A DNA stretch of 64,000 nucleotides. It comes from Thinopyrum elongatum. Taxonomy: Eukaryota; Streptophyta; Magnoliopsida; Poales; Poaceae. Shown in pieces: positions 43,941-55,267 of the stretch. A model generated the notes under the pieces. It saw only the letters and a list, made by a program, of their open reading frames with translations, searched no databases and was not told where the DNA came from. The DNA is taken from contig CM022297.1 in assembly GCA_011799875.1 (NCBI GenBank), positions 361,526,921-361,590,920 on the forward strand, given 5' to 3'. The position numbers and the translations under genes were made by a program. The stretch's first letter is position 1. Every line of letters starts with the position of its first letter.

Positions 43941-46900
43941 TTACGAGTCCTGGCCTGGCTGATTTGAAGGTTGCGGATTGTCCAGCGCCGGTTCATCTTC
44001 CTCCTCTCTACCCAGTGGCTGGAAGTCAATGGTGGTCCAATCGATCCCAGTTAAGGCCTTGAATACAGCTTCATCACTCATAAGTATAGAGGGGTCAACA
44101 TCAGGGGCATAGGTATGCTTACGGATTGGAGGAATAAGATTTGGAGCATCATAAGTTGGCGCGTTAACTCTCTTGTTGTTGGCATCATAAATCGACTGAT
44201 AATGTGAAAGATCGGTTTCTTCAGCCAATTTGCTAGCCAATGGGCGCATTTCCCTCGTCAAAGCTCTGAGGTCATCGTTATTAAAATCTGACCCATCCTC
44301 CTTTATGCTCGGGTAGCCGTTTCCCACATCGGCCGGATCAAGATCAGATATCCAAGCTTTGGCCCGAGTCAGCGCAGTAAGAGCACCCGCCCTGGTAGCT
44401 GACTTCTTTAGCTCTTCAAACCATGCAGGCATCATCGCCAGCCTTTCCAACGTCTCCTTGATCAAGGTTGGGGGCGGTTTATTATGGGAAGCTATGCAGA
44501 TAACCCGTTGTACGCTGGTATATAATTGCTCTATAAGTGTATAGGCGGCTTTCAGTTTTTGCCGCATATCTGAGCCAAGATGAGCAATGCGAGTTCCTGC
44601 ATCATCAAAAACATCGGTAAACCGGCAGTCTCTTACATAATACATGTTCAAAGCTTATGAAGAAGTTATTTACCAAATACGGCAGCGGTCATGGCATTTA
44701 TTTGTTGTTTCAAGCCAGTCAGCTCCTCAGCTACCGGATTAAGGGCAGCCTCAGCGTCCTCAGCCCTCTTCAGCAGAGTTGACTTTTCTATATCCCAACC
44801 TGCCCGCTTGTTCTTAAAGCTCTCCTTCAGTTTTTCCATTGCTGTTAAGGCACTGGTCAGTTCTTCCTTGGCTTTGGAGGTCTCGGCTTGTTGCGACTTG
44901 ATATTTTCTTGAAGGTCGGCGATTTGAGATTCCTTCTTGTTAAGATCAGCCTGCAAGAGACATGTAATTAATTAGATAGCAGTGCATATTCAAAGTCCCA
45001 AGCACATAACAAGTAATATACTTGGCACTTGGGGGCTAATGTCTATTGCTTCTTATCAAAAAAAATTTACAAGTCCCAAGCACATAACAACTATCAGCTT
45101 GATGGTCAACCAGATTATAAAGGTCCTAAGTAAGAATTTTGAGCCTTACAGCATAATTAGTCTCAACTTAACATATTTGTTAAGTCGACCCTTGGGGGCT
45201 ACACAGGCGAAATTGAAGAGTTATTATTCTAAAGTCCCGGTTCATATTGACATTATAAACCGGCCCTTGCGGGCTAGTGGAGTTGATCTATATGGTTCTT
45301 GAAAGTTTGCAGAACATTCTATTCTTTTATGTCCAGTAAACTTGGCGGCTAAGGGAAGAATATTTATGCAGAGTTAACAGCATTTACCTCATATCGCTCC
45401 TTCATCATGTTCAGTAAACCGGCCTCATAATCACGGCTTGTGTGCAAATGGTTTAAAAACCCAGAATGAATATCTTGGGCGCTGAGGTGGGCATAGCTTT
45501 CCAAGTCCACCTTCCACTTGCCCTTGTCAACAGTAGAAAATCCTTCTTTGGCACTATGTTTTGACAGAGCAGTGGGGTTGCCTGGGGCTGTACACTCGAC
45601 ACCGGTAACTACAACATCGTCGGCTTTATCATCAGCAGCCTTAGTTGGGCTTGGCGGTTTATCAGCATGACCCATCGGATCAATTTCCATCTGTTCAACA
45701 AAGGTTTCATGATCTTGCGGTGGCAGATCATCAAGAATAGCTTCAGTATTTGGTTCAAACTGTTCCGGGTTCTTTTCCAGATCAGTTGGCGCGCTGTCAT
45801 CAGCCGGTTTGTTCAATTTGGCCTTTTTACTAGGTCTGGCCTTGCCTCTGACAGAGACGCAAATAACAGGTTAGTATAATGATCAAGCATAAGGTATGAG
45901 GGGTTAGTTAAAAATGCTCACCCAGGAACAGTTTTGAGGGTTGGAATTTGTGTCCCTGTGGACTCGCCAGAGGATGAATGGGAAGTTCGCTGATAGTTTG
46001 AATCAGACGAATTAAGAGGTTGTCGGAAATAGCCCGCCTTGGGATAAGACATGTCAGAAATAGAAGAGACCTCTGGGCGGCGTTTACGAACTGGCGAGTT
46101 CGGTAAACCGGAAGAAGTGACCACATGGCCGCTATGCCGGGTTGTGCGGCGAGCATCGTGTTGCTGCTTCTTCAAAAGAAAGTTTGGATCCAAGTAAGCT
46201 AGGGGGTGAGAAAATCTTATTTTCCGGCTTGCTTGTCGGGTTTTCTGTGTGGGCAGAGGTTCTGAACCGGATGAGAGAATAGTTACCTCTATGTCATTTG
46301 CGCGGCTAGCTTCTGCGTCGTCCTGATAAAAATCATCGTCAATGAGATGTATGAAAAAAGAGCCAAGTGAATCAAGTTCTACCTCTGACTCCGGATTATC
46401 ATCGTCAATGTTTAACTCAGTAGGCTCGGTGTTTTTCTTCTTAACGGGCTTCTTGTTGACCTTGGTCTTGACACGAGGCATTTTGGCCGGTTTATCCTGC
46501 GGTTTCTTCTTCCAGAACGGATCATCACCCTGTTAAAGATTGAAAAAAGCATAAGGGAGTATTAAGAATATGGATTAAAGTAGGAGTGGGGCAATTCTTA
46601 CAGCTGGCGGTTTATTTGAAGCGCAAAAAGGACTAAGTCATGTTTTGCTACAGTCGGTCACCGGTTCATCCAACATCTTCTTGACAGATTCAGTAATTTC
46701 AGCATCAGTCAGCTGAATATCAGTGTGGCGTTGAGGGTCTTTCACATCCCCTGTGTACTCACACATTAAACCGGAGCGACGGCTTAAAGGCAAAATGCTC
46801 CAGGATACCCAGCAATGGACAAAATCAATGCCTGTCAAACCGTTTGCCACAAAGGCTCTGAGCTTTGAAAGCTGTGGTGCATATTTGGACCGTTCCTTTG

Positions 46901-47489
46901 CATTGAGTCTTTGGGGGAATGGATGTGCATCGGTAAGCCGGTGAGCACGGTAACCCGGCAGAGGATTCTCGCCAGCTGGAGATGTATCTTGGCAATAGAA
47001 CCAAGTTTGATTCCAATCTTTGGGATGGCTATGATGCTTAGCGTGAGGGAAGCTGATGTCTTTTCTCTTCTGAATTGAAACCCCGCCAAGTTCAGTATTG
47101 GGCCCATCCGTAAATTCAGTGCAGCGGTTTAAATAGAAGAAATCTCTGAACAGGTCGATTGTGGGCTCTTCTTGCAGGTAGGCTTCACAAAACACTTGAA
47201 AATTGCAAATATTGGACACGGAGTTAGTCCCAAGATCTTGAGGGTGAAGTTGGAAGAAGTGAAGCACGTCACGGAAATTTTTTGATCCGGGAGGGCTGAA
47301 CCCTCGACTCAGATGATCAACAAAAACGATCACTTCCCCATCCTTGGGCTCAGGAGGATTTTCTGGACCGGGGGCTCTCCAGTGGATGTCTTCCTTTTTT
47401 GCTAAAGCGCCGGTTGCAACATACCCGTTCAGTTCTTCTTCTGTAACCCGGGATTGAACCCAGTTACTGGAATAAAAGGATTTGGCCAT
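43941..47489 (-). pseudogene. Antisense extra gene of the Tat-lineage element: five coding exons, one stop
   Basis: Exons on the reverse strand: 47,489-46,602, 46,529-45,922, 45,847-45,388, 44,950-44,674 and 44,653-43,941. Junctions are GT...AG and phase-consistent (0, 2, 0, 1), giving 2,946 bases or 981 residues. Exon 1 (MAKSFYSSNWVQSRVTEEEL, then VIVFVDHLSRGFSPPGSKNF) resembles the plant 'putative gypsy type transposon' domain. Exons 2-3 are low-complexity and basic or acidic, exon 4 is a strong coiled coil (KKESQIADLQENIKSQQAE) and exon 5 is helical with an acidic end. One TGA interrupts exon 1 at 46,638-46,640, one C-to-T change from CGA. Antisense ORFs here are known in Tat elements such as Grande; their role is unknown. 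Confidence 0.75.
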
Positions 47490-47501
47490 TTATACGATAA
47501 C

Positions 47502-48031
47502 CTGGAAAAGATTTGTGCCGGTTTAAGGTTCATGGTTAACAGGCAGAAAGTGTTGAAGCATGCATAATTGTTAAACCGGACAGTGACGTTATCAAATTAC
47601 AAAGACGAGCACTTGGCGGTTTAAGAGGGGACTAATGGTACTTGGCAGGTTATTATTTTCTGAAGTTAAACCACCTATACGGATATTGAAAGTATAGATC
47701 TGAAGTTGGAAAATGGCTAAGTGATGAAAAACAGGTTTCACAGATTGGTATTGCAATTTTGGATCTACCGCGTGTCAGAAAATGAAAATATATTCAGACC
47801 TAAAATACTGGTACTTGAGAAGTTTATGAAGGTCCAGATCGGATATTTCTACCTAAAAGAGATGCTCTAATGAGGAAAAATGGACTAGGATTATTGCCGC
47901 ACAGGATAAATATCAAGCTTGAATCAAACCTCGTGCTACAGCGAAGAACAGGTGAAGAAACAGTGCCGAACCTCCATGAACTTGTTCGAACCCTAATGAG
48001 ATCTACGGAGGGGGAAGGAGGAAGAACTTAC
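47502..48031 (-). other. 5'-UTR intron of the antisense gene
   Basis: Donor CCTTG|GTAAGTTC at 48,031 and acceptor CTTTTCCAG|GTTATCG at 47,502 enclose 530 bases. The ATG follows 12 bases after the acceptor. The strong donor consensus and the pyrimidine-rich leader before it support this. Confidence 0.6.
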
Positions 48032-48213
48032 CAAGGCTGTTGAACGGCAGAGGCGCGTGAGCAAACTCTGGACCAAGTCAGGTTGATGCAGCGGCCAAGG
48101 GTGATGCAGAGGAGAGGGTCGATGGCGGCGGCTGGACTCGAGAGCAGTGCGTCGCGAGGAAGACGAGGAAGATGAAGAGGCCGAGGGGGGAAAGTAAAAA
48201 GGACCCCTGGCCC

Positions 48214-48221
48214 TATTTAGA
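48214..48221 (-). promoter_or_regulatory. TATA-like box of the antisense gene
   Basis: The reverse strand reads CTAAATAG here, followed 30 bases on by a C/T-rich leader typical of grass 5' untranslated regions. It lies about 725 bases upstream of the antisense ATG, most of which is taken up by an intron. Confidence 0.5.
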
Positions 48222-48499
48222 AGGTGAATGGATAAGTGGCATGCGCGGGAATCGAGGAGCTCCAAATTGGATATGTGACAGGGCTGACGCCTCGATTTTC
48301 GGAGGTTCATTAAAAAGGAGATGCATATATGATTTCTGGATGTTTATAAAATTAATGACAGGTGACGTCATGGCGGGTTATCATGATCTCGGAAGATGAC
48401 GTCACGGCGAGTTACAAATTTTTGCGAAGGTAATGAAGAAGGAATTTTCCTAAGTGTTGAAGATTGACATGAACAAGTTCAAATCAACCTGGGGCCTAA

Positions 48500-49038
48500 T
48501 GTTGGGGATATAACTATTGAGTATAAACCGCCCAGGAGGGGCCGGGTTATGCTCATAGTGATTTACCTATATTGAAGCCCACGAAGACATAGAAGATGGC
48601 GACTTACGAAGGAGACTTAATAAGAAGGCCCAAAGCCCAAAGGCGAGTTAGGGCCCATAGATGTAAACCGCCATAAGTATATGATTTGTATTGTAAGATA
48701 GGAAAGAGTGGATACCGAGCCGGACACGTTTATGAGCCGGCCGAGATTCTGTGAACCGCCGGGCGTCAACCTGTGTATATAAAGGGATGACCCGGCGGCG
48801 GTTTAGGACAAGAGAGAACAGATCAAGAGCCAGGTTAAGCGTATTCGCTCCCTGGTCATCGAAACCCTAGCAATACCACCTCAAACTGGATTAGGCCTTC
48901 ACCTTCACCGCAAGGGGCTGAACCAGTATAAACTCCCCGTGTCCTTTGCCCTGATTAACCCCTTTAAACTAACCTCATTGCGATGGCTCCACGACTAAGT
49001 CCTCACACTAGGACATCTGCCGTGACTATTCCACGACA
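48500..49038 (+). repeat. 3' LTR of the Tat-lineage element
   Basis: 539 bases, 11 differences from the 5' LTR. The sequence before it (ACCTGGGGCCTAA) is in the polypurine-tract position. The gag ATG is present here too (48,983) but reads into flanking DNA and stops after about 20 codons. Confidence 0.93.
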
Positions 49039-49378
49039 CCTGGCTTAACAGATCTGACCGGAAACAGCAAGAAAAGAAAACAGCAGATTTCTCTGCGATA
49101 CGGTGGTCAATAGGTTCGGGGGGTATATAAAGATTTTTTTATCTTGGAAAACAAGCAAGCTGAAGAAAAACGGAGTCCGGAAGGTACCCGAGGTGGGCAC
49201 AACCCACCTGGGCGCGCCTGGCAAGCCAGGCGTGCCCTGGTGTCTTGTGCCCACCAGGGGTGCCTTCCTGGTTGTTTCTTATTTTCCTAATTTTTGTTAT
49301 ATTCCCAAACGGACAGAAAATATTTTTGCGGATTTTTCGGAGTCCGTTTACTTACCGTATCATGTACCTCCTTTTTTT
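49039..49378 (-). other. Spacer of the Athila-type element with a GC hairpin
   Basis: Links integrase to the small coiled-coil ORF cut off by the Tat-lineage insertion. It contains a hairpin at 49,192-49,255 with 31-base arms (27 paired) and a 2-base loop whose sequence (GGTGGGCACAA ... GGGCGCGCCTGG) closely resembles the hairpin in the element's own LTR. Confidence 0.65.
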
Positions 49379-50460
49379 TCATGATCCTGGAGTGTTCCGG
49401 AAGGTTTCCTTTATGTGGTCTTCCGGTGTCATGGTTTGGATAATATTGCTTTCAACGTTAATGGGCGTACCTGAGATATAATGTTTTATTCGTTGCCCAT
49501 TAACAACCTTCGGGTTAGTACCTTCGGCATTATTTATCTTGACGGCTCCGGATCGATAAACCTCCTCGATAACATAGGGTCCTTCCCATTTGGAGAGGAG
49601 TTTTCCTGCAAAGAATATGAAACGAGAGTTGTACAAAAGAACACATTCTCCAACTTTGAACTCACGCTTTTGGATTCTTTTGTCATGCCATCTTTTAACT
49701 TTTCTTTAAATAACTTGACATTTTCATAGGCTTGGGTTCTCCATTCATCTAGTGAGCTAATATCAAATAACCTCTTTTCACCGGCAAGTTTGAAATCATA
49801 GTTGAGTTCTTTAATTGCCCAATATGCGTTATGTTCTAACTCAAGAGGCAAATGACAAGCTTTTCCATAAACCATTTTATACGGAAACATACCCATAGGA
49901 TTTTTATATGCTGTTCTATAAGCCCAAAGTGCATCATCTAACTTCTTAGACCAATTCTTTCGGGACCTATTGACAGTTTTTTGTAATATTAATTTTATTT
50001 CTCTATTGCTAAGTTCAACTTGACCACTAGACTGAGGATGATAAGGTGATGCAATTCTATGGTTAACATCATATTTAGCAAGCATTTTACGGAAAGCACC
50101 ATGAATAAAATGTGAACTACCATCAGTCATTAAATATCTAGGGACTCCAAACCTTGGGAAAATGACTTCCTTAAGCATTTTAATAGAGGTGTTGTGATCA
50201 GCACTACTAGTTGGAATAGCTTCTACCCACTTAGTAACATAATCAACAGCAACCAAAATATGTGTATACCCATTAGAGGAAGGAAAAGGTCCCATGTAAT
50301 CAAATCCCCAAACATCAAATGGTTCAACAACAAGAGAATAATTCATAGGCATTTCCTGACGCTTACCCATATTACCAATTCTTTGACATTCATCACAAGA
50401 TAAAACAAACTTACAGGCATCCTTGAAGAGAGTATGCCAATAAAAACCAGATTGCAATAC
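49379..50460 (-). pseudogene. Integrase of the Athila-type element, frameshifted
   Basis: The zinc-binding end is CDECQRIGN (about 50,390). Catalytic residues are in [22 protein letters not shown] and [12 protein letters not shown]. The second half ([32 protein letters not shown]) is typical of Athila integrases. A frameshift at about 49,600 moves the C-terminal domain ([22 protein letters not shown]) to another frame, which ends at 49,379. It would insert the element copy into the chromosome. Confidence 0.87.
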
Positions 50461-51110
50461 CTTGTGAGCAGTTCTATCTCCTGCATGATGTCCTCCATAA
50501 GCTTCGGAGTGACATTTTCATAGGATTTGTCCCTGTTCATGCTCAGGTACACAACATCTAATAATACCATCTACTCCTTCTTTATAAAGATGTGGGTCAT
50601 CCCAAAAGTAATGTCTTAAATCATAGAAGAATTTTTTCTCTTTTGTTGGTATGTGAAGCTAGGTGGTACATATTTAGCAACAATATAATTGGCATAGTCA
50701 GCATACCAAGGGGTGTTATGAGAAACATTTATTGCAGCTAATTGTTCATCAGGAAAATTATCATTAATAGGTTGTGGGTCATCAAGAATATTTTCTAACC
50801 TAGACAAGTTATCAGCCACGGGGTTCTCAGCTCCCTTCCTATCAGTGATATGTAAATCAAATTCTTGTAGCAAAAGAACCCACCTAATAAGTCTAGGTTT
50901 AGCATCCTTCTTTTCCATAAGATATTTTATAGCAGCATGATCGGTGTGAATGGTCACCTTAGAATCAACAATGTAAGATCTAAATTTATCACAAGCAAAC
51001 ACAACTGCTAAAAATTCTTTTTCAGTAGTAGCATAATTTTGTTGAGCACTGTCCAGAGTTTTACTAGCATAATGAATAACATTTAATTTTTTATCGACTC
51101 TTTTGTCCTA
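50461..51110 (-). pseudogene. RNase H and linker of the Athila-type element, frameshifted
   Basis: [40 protein letters not shown] is the C-terminal part of gypsy RNase H with the catalytic Asp in HTDHAA. One extra A in a run near 51,108 shifts the frame after VGAVLGQ, and another A-run change near 50,640 shifts it again before the integrase zinc finger. Confidence 0.8.
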
Positions 51111-52536
51111 GAACAGCACCAACAGCATAATCACTGGCATCACACATAATTTCAAAAGGCAAGTTCCAATCAGGTGGTTGAACAATAGGTGCAAAAATCA
51201 AGGCTTTCTTAAGTGTTTCAAAGGCTTCTACACAATCATCATCAAAAACAAATGGAACATCCTTTTGTAAAAGATTTGTAAGAGGCCTAGAAATTTTAGA
51301 GAAGTCTTTAATAAACCTCCTATAGAAACCAGCATGACCGAGGAAACTACGAATACCTTTGATATCTTTAGGGCATGGCATTTTCTCAATTGCATCAACT
51401 TTAGCTTTATCCACTTCAATACCTCGTTCAGAAATTTTATGTCCCAAGACAATACCTTCATTAACCATAAAGTGGCACTTCTCCCAATTCAAGACAAGAT
51501 TAGTTTGCTCACATCTCTACAAAACTCGATCAAGGTTGCTCAAGTAATCATCAAAAGAAGTTCCGTAAACGGAAAAATCATCCATGAAAACCTCAACAAT
51601 CTTTTCACAAAAGTCAGAGAATATAGTAGTCATACATCTTTGAAAGGTAGCAGGTGCATTGCATAAACCAAAAGGCATACGTCTATAAGCATAAGTTCCA
51701 AAGGGGCAAGTAAAGGTGGTTTTCTCTTGATCAGGTTGTGAGACAGATATTTGAGAAAAACCGGAATATCCATCAAGAAAGCAAAAATGTGTGTGCTTTG
51801 ATAGTCTTTCTAACATTTGATCAATAAAAGGCAGAGGGTAATGATCTTTTCTAGTAGCTTTATTTAGTTTTCTAAAATTAATTACCATTCTGTAGCCAGT
51901 GACAATTCTTTGTTGAATAAGTTCATTATTATCATTAGGAACAACGATAATACCTCCTTTTTTAGGGACACAATGAATGGGACTTACCCATCTACTATCA
52001 GCTATGGGATAGATTATACCTGCTTCTAGAAGCTTTAGTATTTTTGTTCTTACCACTTCTTTCATTTTAGGATTTAAACGTCGTTGGTGATCAACAACGG
52101 GTTTAGCATCAGGCTCCATATTAATTTTATGCTGACAGAGAGTGGGACTAATGCCCTTTAAATCATCAAGAGTATATCCAATGGCAGCACGGTGCTTCTT
52201 CAGAACCTTCAATAATCTTTCTTCTTCATGTTCTGAAAGGTTAGCACTAATAATAACAGGATAAATCTTTTTCTCATCAAGATAAGCATATTTCAAAGTG
52301 TCTGGCAATTGCTTTAATTCAAACACAGGATCGCCTTTAAGTGGAGGAGGACCTCCTAGAGTTTCAATAGGCAAATTGTGTTTAAGCAGAGGACGTTGTT
52401 CAAAGAAAATCTTATCTATTTCATTTCTTTCATGCAGATGCATATCATGTTCGTGGTCTAGCAAATATTGTTCTAGTGGATCGGTAGGAGGCACAGCAAT
52501 AGAAGCAAGACTAATTATTTCATCCTTACTAGACAA
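51111..52536 (-). pseudogene. Reverse transcriptase of the Athila-type element
   Basis: In frame with protease. Motifs: GYRMVINFRKLNKATRKDHYPL, FLDGYSGFSQISV, TCPFGTYAYRRMPFGLCNAPA and the catalytic FMDD in IVEVFMDDFSVYG (about 51,570), followed by WEKCHFMVNEGIVLGHKIS and the first RNase H strand. A single TAG at 51,517 (RVL*RCEQTN) interrupts it and is one C-to-T change from CAG. Confidence 0.87.
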
Positions 52537-53088
52537 CTATTTATTATGATGCTTCCTACTAAACTTAGAAAAATTAAACTCATGAGACTCATCACCAAAA
52601 CTAACACCGACGATTTGTTTCTCACAATCTATTTTAGCATTGACGGTGTTCAAGAAAGGTCTACCAAAGATAATGGGACAAAAGTCATCTTGTGGGGAAC
52701 CAAGAACAAGAAAATCAGTAGGGTATTTTATTTTCCCACACAAGACTTCAACATCTCTAACAATCCCAAGTGGTGTGATGGTGTCCCTATTAGCAAGTTT
52801 AATAGTAACATCTATGTCTTCTATTTCAGCGGGTGTTATATCATTCATAATTTCTTGATATAAGGTAAAAGGAATGTCACTCACGCTAGCACCTATGTCG
52901 CATAAACCATGATAACAGTGATCTCCTATTTTAACTGAGACAACAGGCATGCCAACAACGGGTCTATGTTTATCTTTTTCATCGTGTTTGGCAATTCTAG
53001 CAGCTTCATCACAGAAGTAAATAACAAGCCCATCTATATTTTCAACCAAGAGATCTTTAACCATAGCAATACTAGGTTCTACTTTGAT
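52537..53088 (-). pseudogene. Aspartic protease of the Athila-type element
   Basis: VGMPVVSVKIGDHCYHGLCD followed by IGASVSDIPFTLYQEIM holds the catalytic Asp in a DIGA variant of DTGA; FGRPFLNTVNAKIDC is the conserved C-terminal loop. It is bounded by in-frame stops at 53,089 (TAA) and 52,537 (TAG), each explainable by C-to-T from Gln codons. Confidence 0.8.
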
Positions 53089-54108
53089 TTATTCAGCAGG
53101 TTTGGAAGTTCTAATATAACTTTTGTTGACCACAGTTGAGACTTTAGCATGTTCCTTTATCCTAACAGGAAAAGGTGGTTTTTCAATATAAGCAATAGGC
53201 ACAACTGGATCAACATTGTAAATAATAGTTTCATCTTTAGCTACTACTAGTTCTTTAATTTCTTCTTTGATAGGTGGGTGATATTTAAACCACTTCTCCT
53301 TAGGGAGGTCAACCTGAGTAGCAAATGATTCACAAAAGGAGGCTACTATCTCAGAGTCAAGTCCATATTTAGTGCTAAACTTTTGAAAAGCATCGGTATT
53401 CATAAAAGATTTAACACAATCATACTTGAGCTTAATACCTGACTCTTTACCTTCGTCGAGTTCCCAATCTTCAGAGTTGCGTTAAATTCTTTCTAAAATA
53501 TCCCACCGGAAGTCAATAGTCTTCTTCATAAAGGAACCAGTACAAGAAGTATCAAGCATGGGTCGATCATCATGAGAAAGCCGAGCATAAAAATTTTGAA
53601 TAATAATTTCTCTTGAGAGCTCATGATTGGGGCATGAATATAACATTGACTTAAGCCTCCCCCAAGCTAGAGCGATACTTTCTCCTTCACGAGGCCAAAA
53701 ATTATATATGTAATTCCGATCACGATGAACTAGATGCATAGGATAAAAAATTTCGTGAAATTCCAATTTCAATCGATTCCAATTCCAAGATCCAATATCA
53801 TCGCATAGCCTATACCATGCCAATGCTTTTCCCTTCAAAGATAAAGGGAAAACCTTCTTCTTAGCTTCATCTCCGGGTAAACCTGGAAGCTTAAATAATC
53901 CACAAATTTCATCCACATATATCAAGTGCATATCAGGATGTTCGGTTCCATCTCCTGCATAAGGATTAGCTAGCAGTTGTTCTATCATACCCGAAGGAAT
54001 TTCATAACCAATATTTTCAGTAGGTGCAGTAGGTTGAGGGGTAACTAATTGTGGTTCCAGTCGAGGTGAAGATACCCCGAACAAACCCCTCAAAGGATTG
54101 TTCTCCAT
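53089..54108 (-). pseudogene. Gag of the Athila-type element
   Basis: Start at the ATG 54,106-54,108 (MENNPLRGLFGVSSPRLEPQ). The capsid core has HLIYVDEICGLFKLPGLPGD, FPLSLKGKALAWYRLCDD and FYPMHLVHRDRNYIYNFWPREGES, typical of Athila Gag. A TAA at 53,482 (ERI*RNSEDWELD) interrupts the frame; it continues unchanged to the TAA at 53,089. Confidence 0.83.
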
Positions 54109-54185
54109 AGTAACAAGTGACAATAAATTTCAGCACGTAGTAATAATTTTTCCTTACCGATTTCCACTTACCAAGAGCGCTTCAC

Positions 54186-54203
54186 TCCCCGGCAATGGCG
54201 CCA
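54186..54203 (-). other. Primer-binding site of the Athila-type element
   Basis: The reverse strand reads TGGCGCCATTGCCGGGGA, one base from the aspartate tRNA site used by many Athila elements. It starts 11 bases inside the LTR edge. Confidence 0.75.
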
Positions 54204-54214
54204 AAAAAGAGCCT

Positions 54215-55070
54215 TGATGACCCACAAGTATAGGGGATCAATCGTAGTCCTTTCGGTAAGTAAGAGTGTCGAACCCAACGAGGAGCAGAAGGAAATGACA
54301 AGTGGTTTTCAGCAAGGTAATGTCTGCAAGCACTGAAATTATAAGTAACGAGTAGTTTGGTAGCAAGATAATTTGTAACGAGCAAGTAACGGTAATGGTA
54401 ACAAAAGTGCAGCAAGGTAGCCTAATCCTTTTAAGGTAAAGGACAGGCCAAAACAATCTCTTATGATAAGCAAAGCATTCTTGAGGGTACATGTGAATTT
54501 CATCTAGTCACTTTCATCATGTTGGTTTTATTTGTGTTTGCTACTTTGATAATTTGATATGTGGGTGGACCGGTGCTTAGGTGCTGTTCTTACTTGAACA
54601 AACCTCCTACTTATGATTAACCCCCTCGCAAGCATCCGCAACTACGAGAAAAGTATTAAGAATAAATCTAACCATAGCATTAAACTTTTGGATCCAAATC
54701 AGTCCCTTACGGAATAGCGCATAAACTAGGGTTTAAGCTTATGTCACTCTCGCAACCCATCATCTAATAACTACTCCACAATGCATTCCCTTAGGCCCTA
54801 ATAAGGTGAAGTGCCATGTAGTCAACGTTCACATGACACCACTAAGGGAATCACAACATACATATCATCAAAATATCAAACACATATCAAGTTCACATGA
54901 TTACTTGCAACAAGATTTCTCCCATGACCTCAAGAACAAAAGTAACTACTCACTAATGATAATCATGCTCAAGATCAGAGGGGTATTAAATAGCATAATG
55001 GATCTGAACATATAATCTTCCACCAAATAAACCATATAGTAATCAACTACAAGATGTAATCACCACTACT
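54215..55070 (-). repeat. 5' LTR of the Athila-type element, cut by a CACTA insertion
   Basis: Matches the first 856 bases of the left LTR (32,147-33,665). The match stops after CACCACTACT, where CACTGGTACG begins. The last three bases, ACT, would be one target copy of the CACTA insertion. Confidence 0.85.
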
Positions 55071-55267
55071 CACTGGTACGCGTCGGTGCTATACAAACGG
55101 TTTTTAACCCCTTTCCGCGACGGCATTTGGAACCATCGCCAAGTGAGTGTGGGCGATAGGGGGTCCTTCCCACACGACCCAGAAACCATCGGGGATAGGA
55201 CCTCCTGGCACACAGGCTGGGGCAAAATGAGCTCGTGTGCGATCGGGCAAGGCATCAAAACCCAATC

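Larger units (their letters stand above)
35645..49038 (+). mobile_element. Complete Tat-lineage Ty3/gypsy retrotransposon (13.4 kb)
   Basis: Both LTRs are 539 bp with TG...CA ends, and the element is flanked by perfect 5-base target copies CCTGG (35,640-35,644 and 49,039-49,043). Order: LTR, primer-binding site, gag, protease, reverse transcriptase, RNase H, a second (archaeal-type) RNase H, integrase, an antisense gene, polypurine region, LTR. Two RNase H domains and an extra gene after integrase are the marks of the Tat lineage (Grande, Retand, RIRE2, Ogre). Eleven differences between the LTRs (2.0%, ten of them transitions) suggest roughly 0.8 million years at 1.3e-8 substitutions per site per year. 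Seven stops and one frameshift make the sense genes inactive. Confidence 0.92.
32147..55070 (-). mobile_element. Athila-type Ty3/gypsy element (Sabrina-like), reverse strand, interrupted twice
   Basis: Left LTR 32,147-33,665, internal region split by a Tat-lineage element at 35,645-49,038, then pol and gag read right to left, primer-binding site and right LTR from 54,215, itself cut at 55,070 by a CACTA element. Order on the reverse strand: LTR, gag, protease, reverse transcriptase, RNase H, integrase, small extra ORF, LTR. Gag to reverse transcriptase lie in one frame with four stops; RNase H and integrase are reached by frameshifts. By eye the LTR pair differs at about 27 positions in 850 (about 3%). 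The similarity to Sabrina is from memory. Confidence 0.85.
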
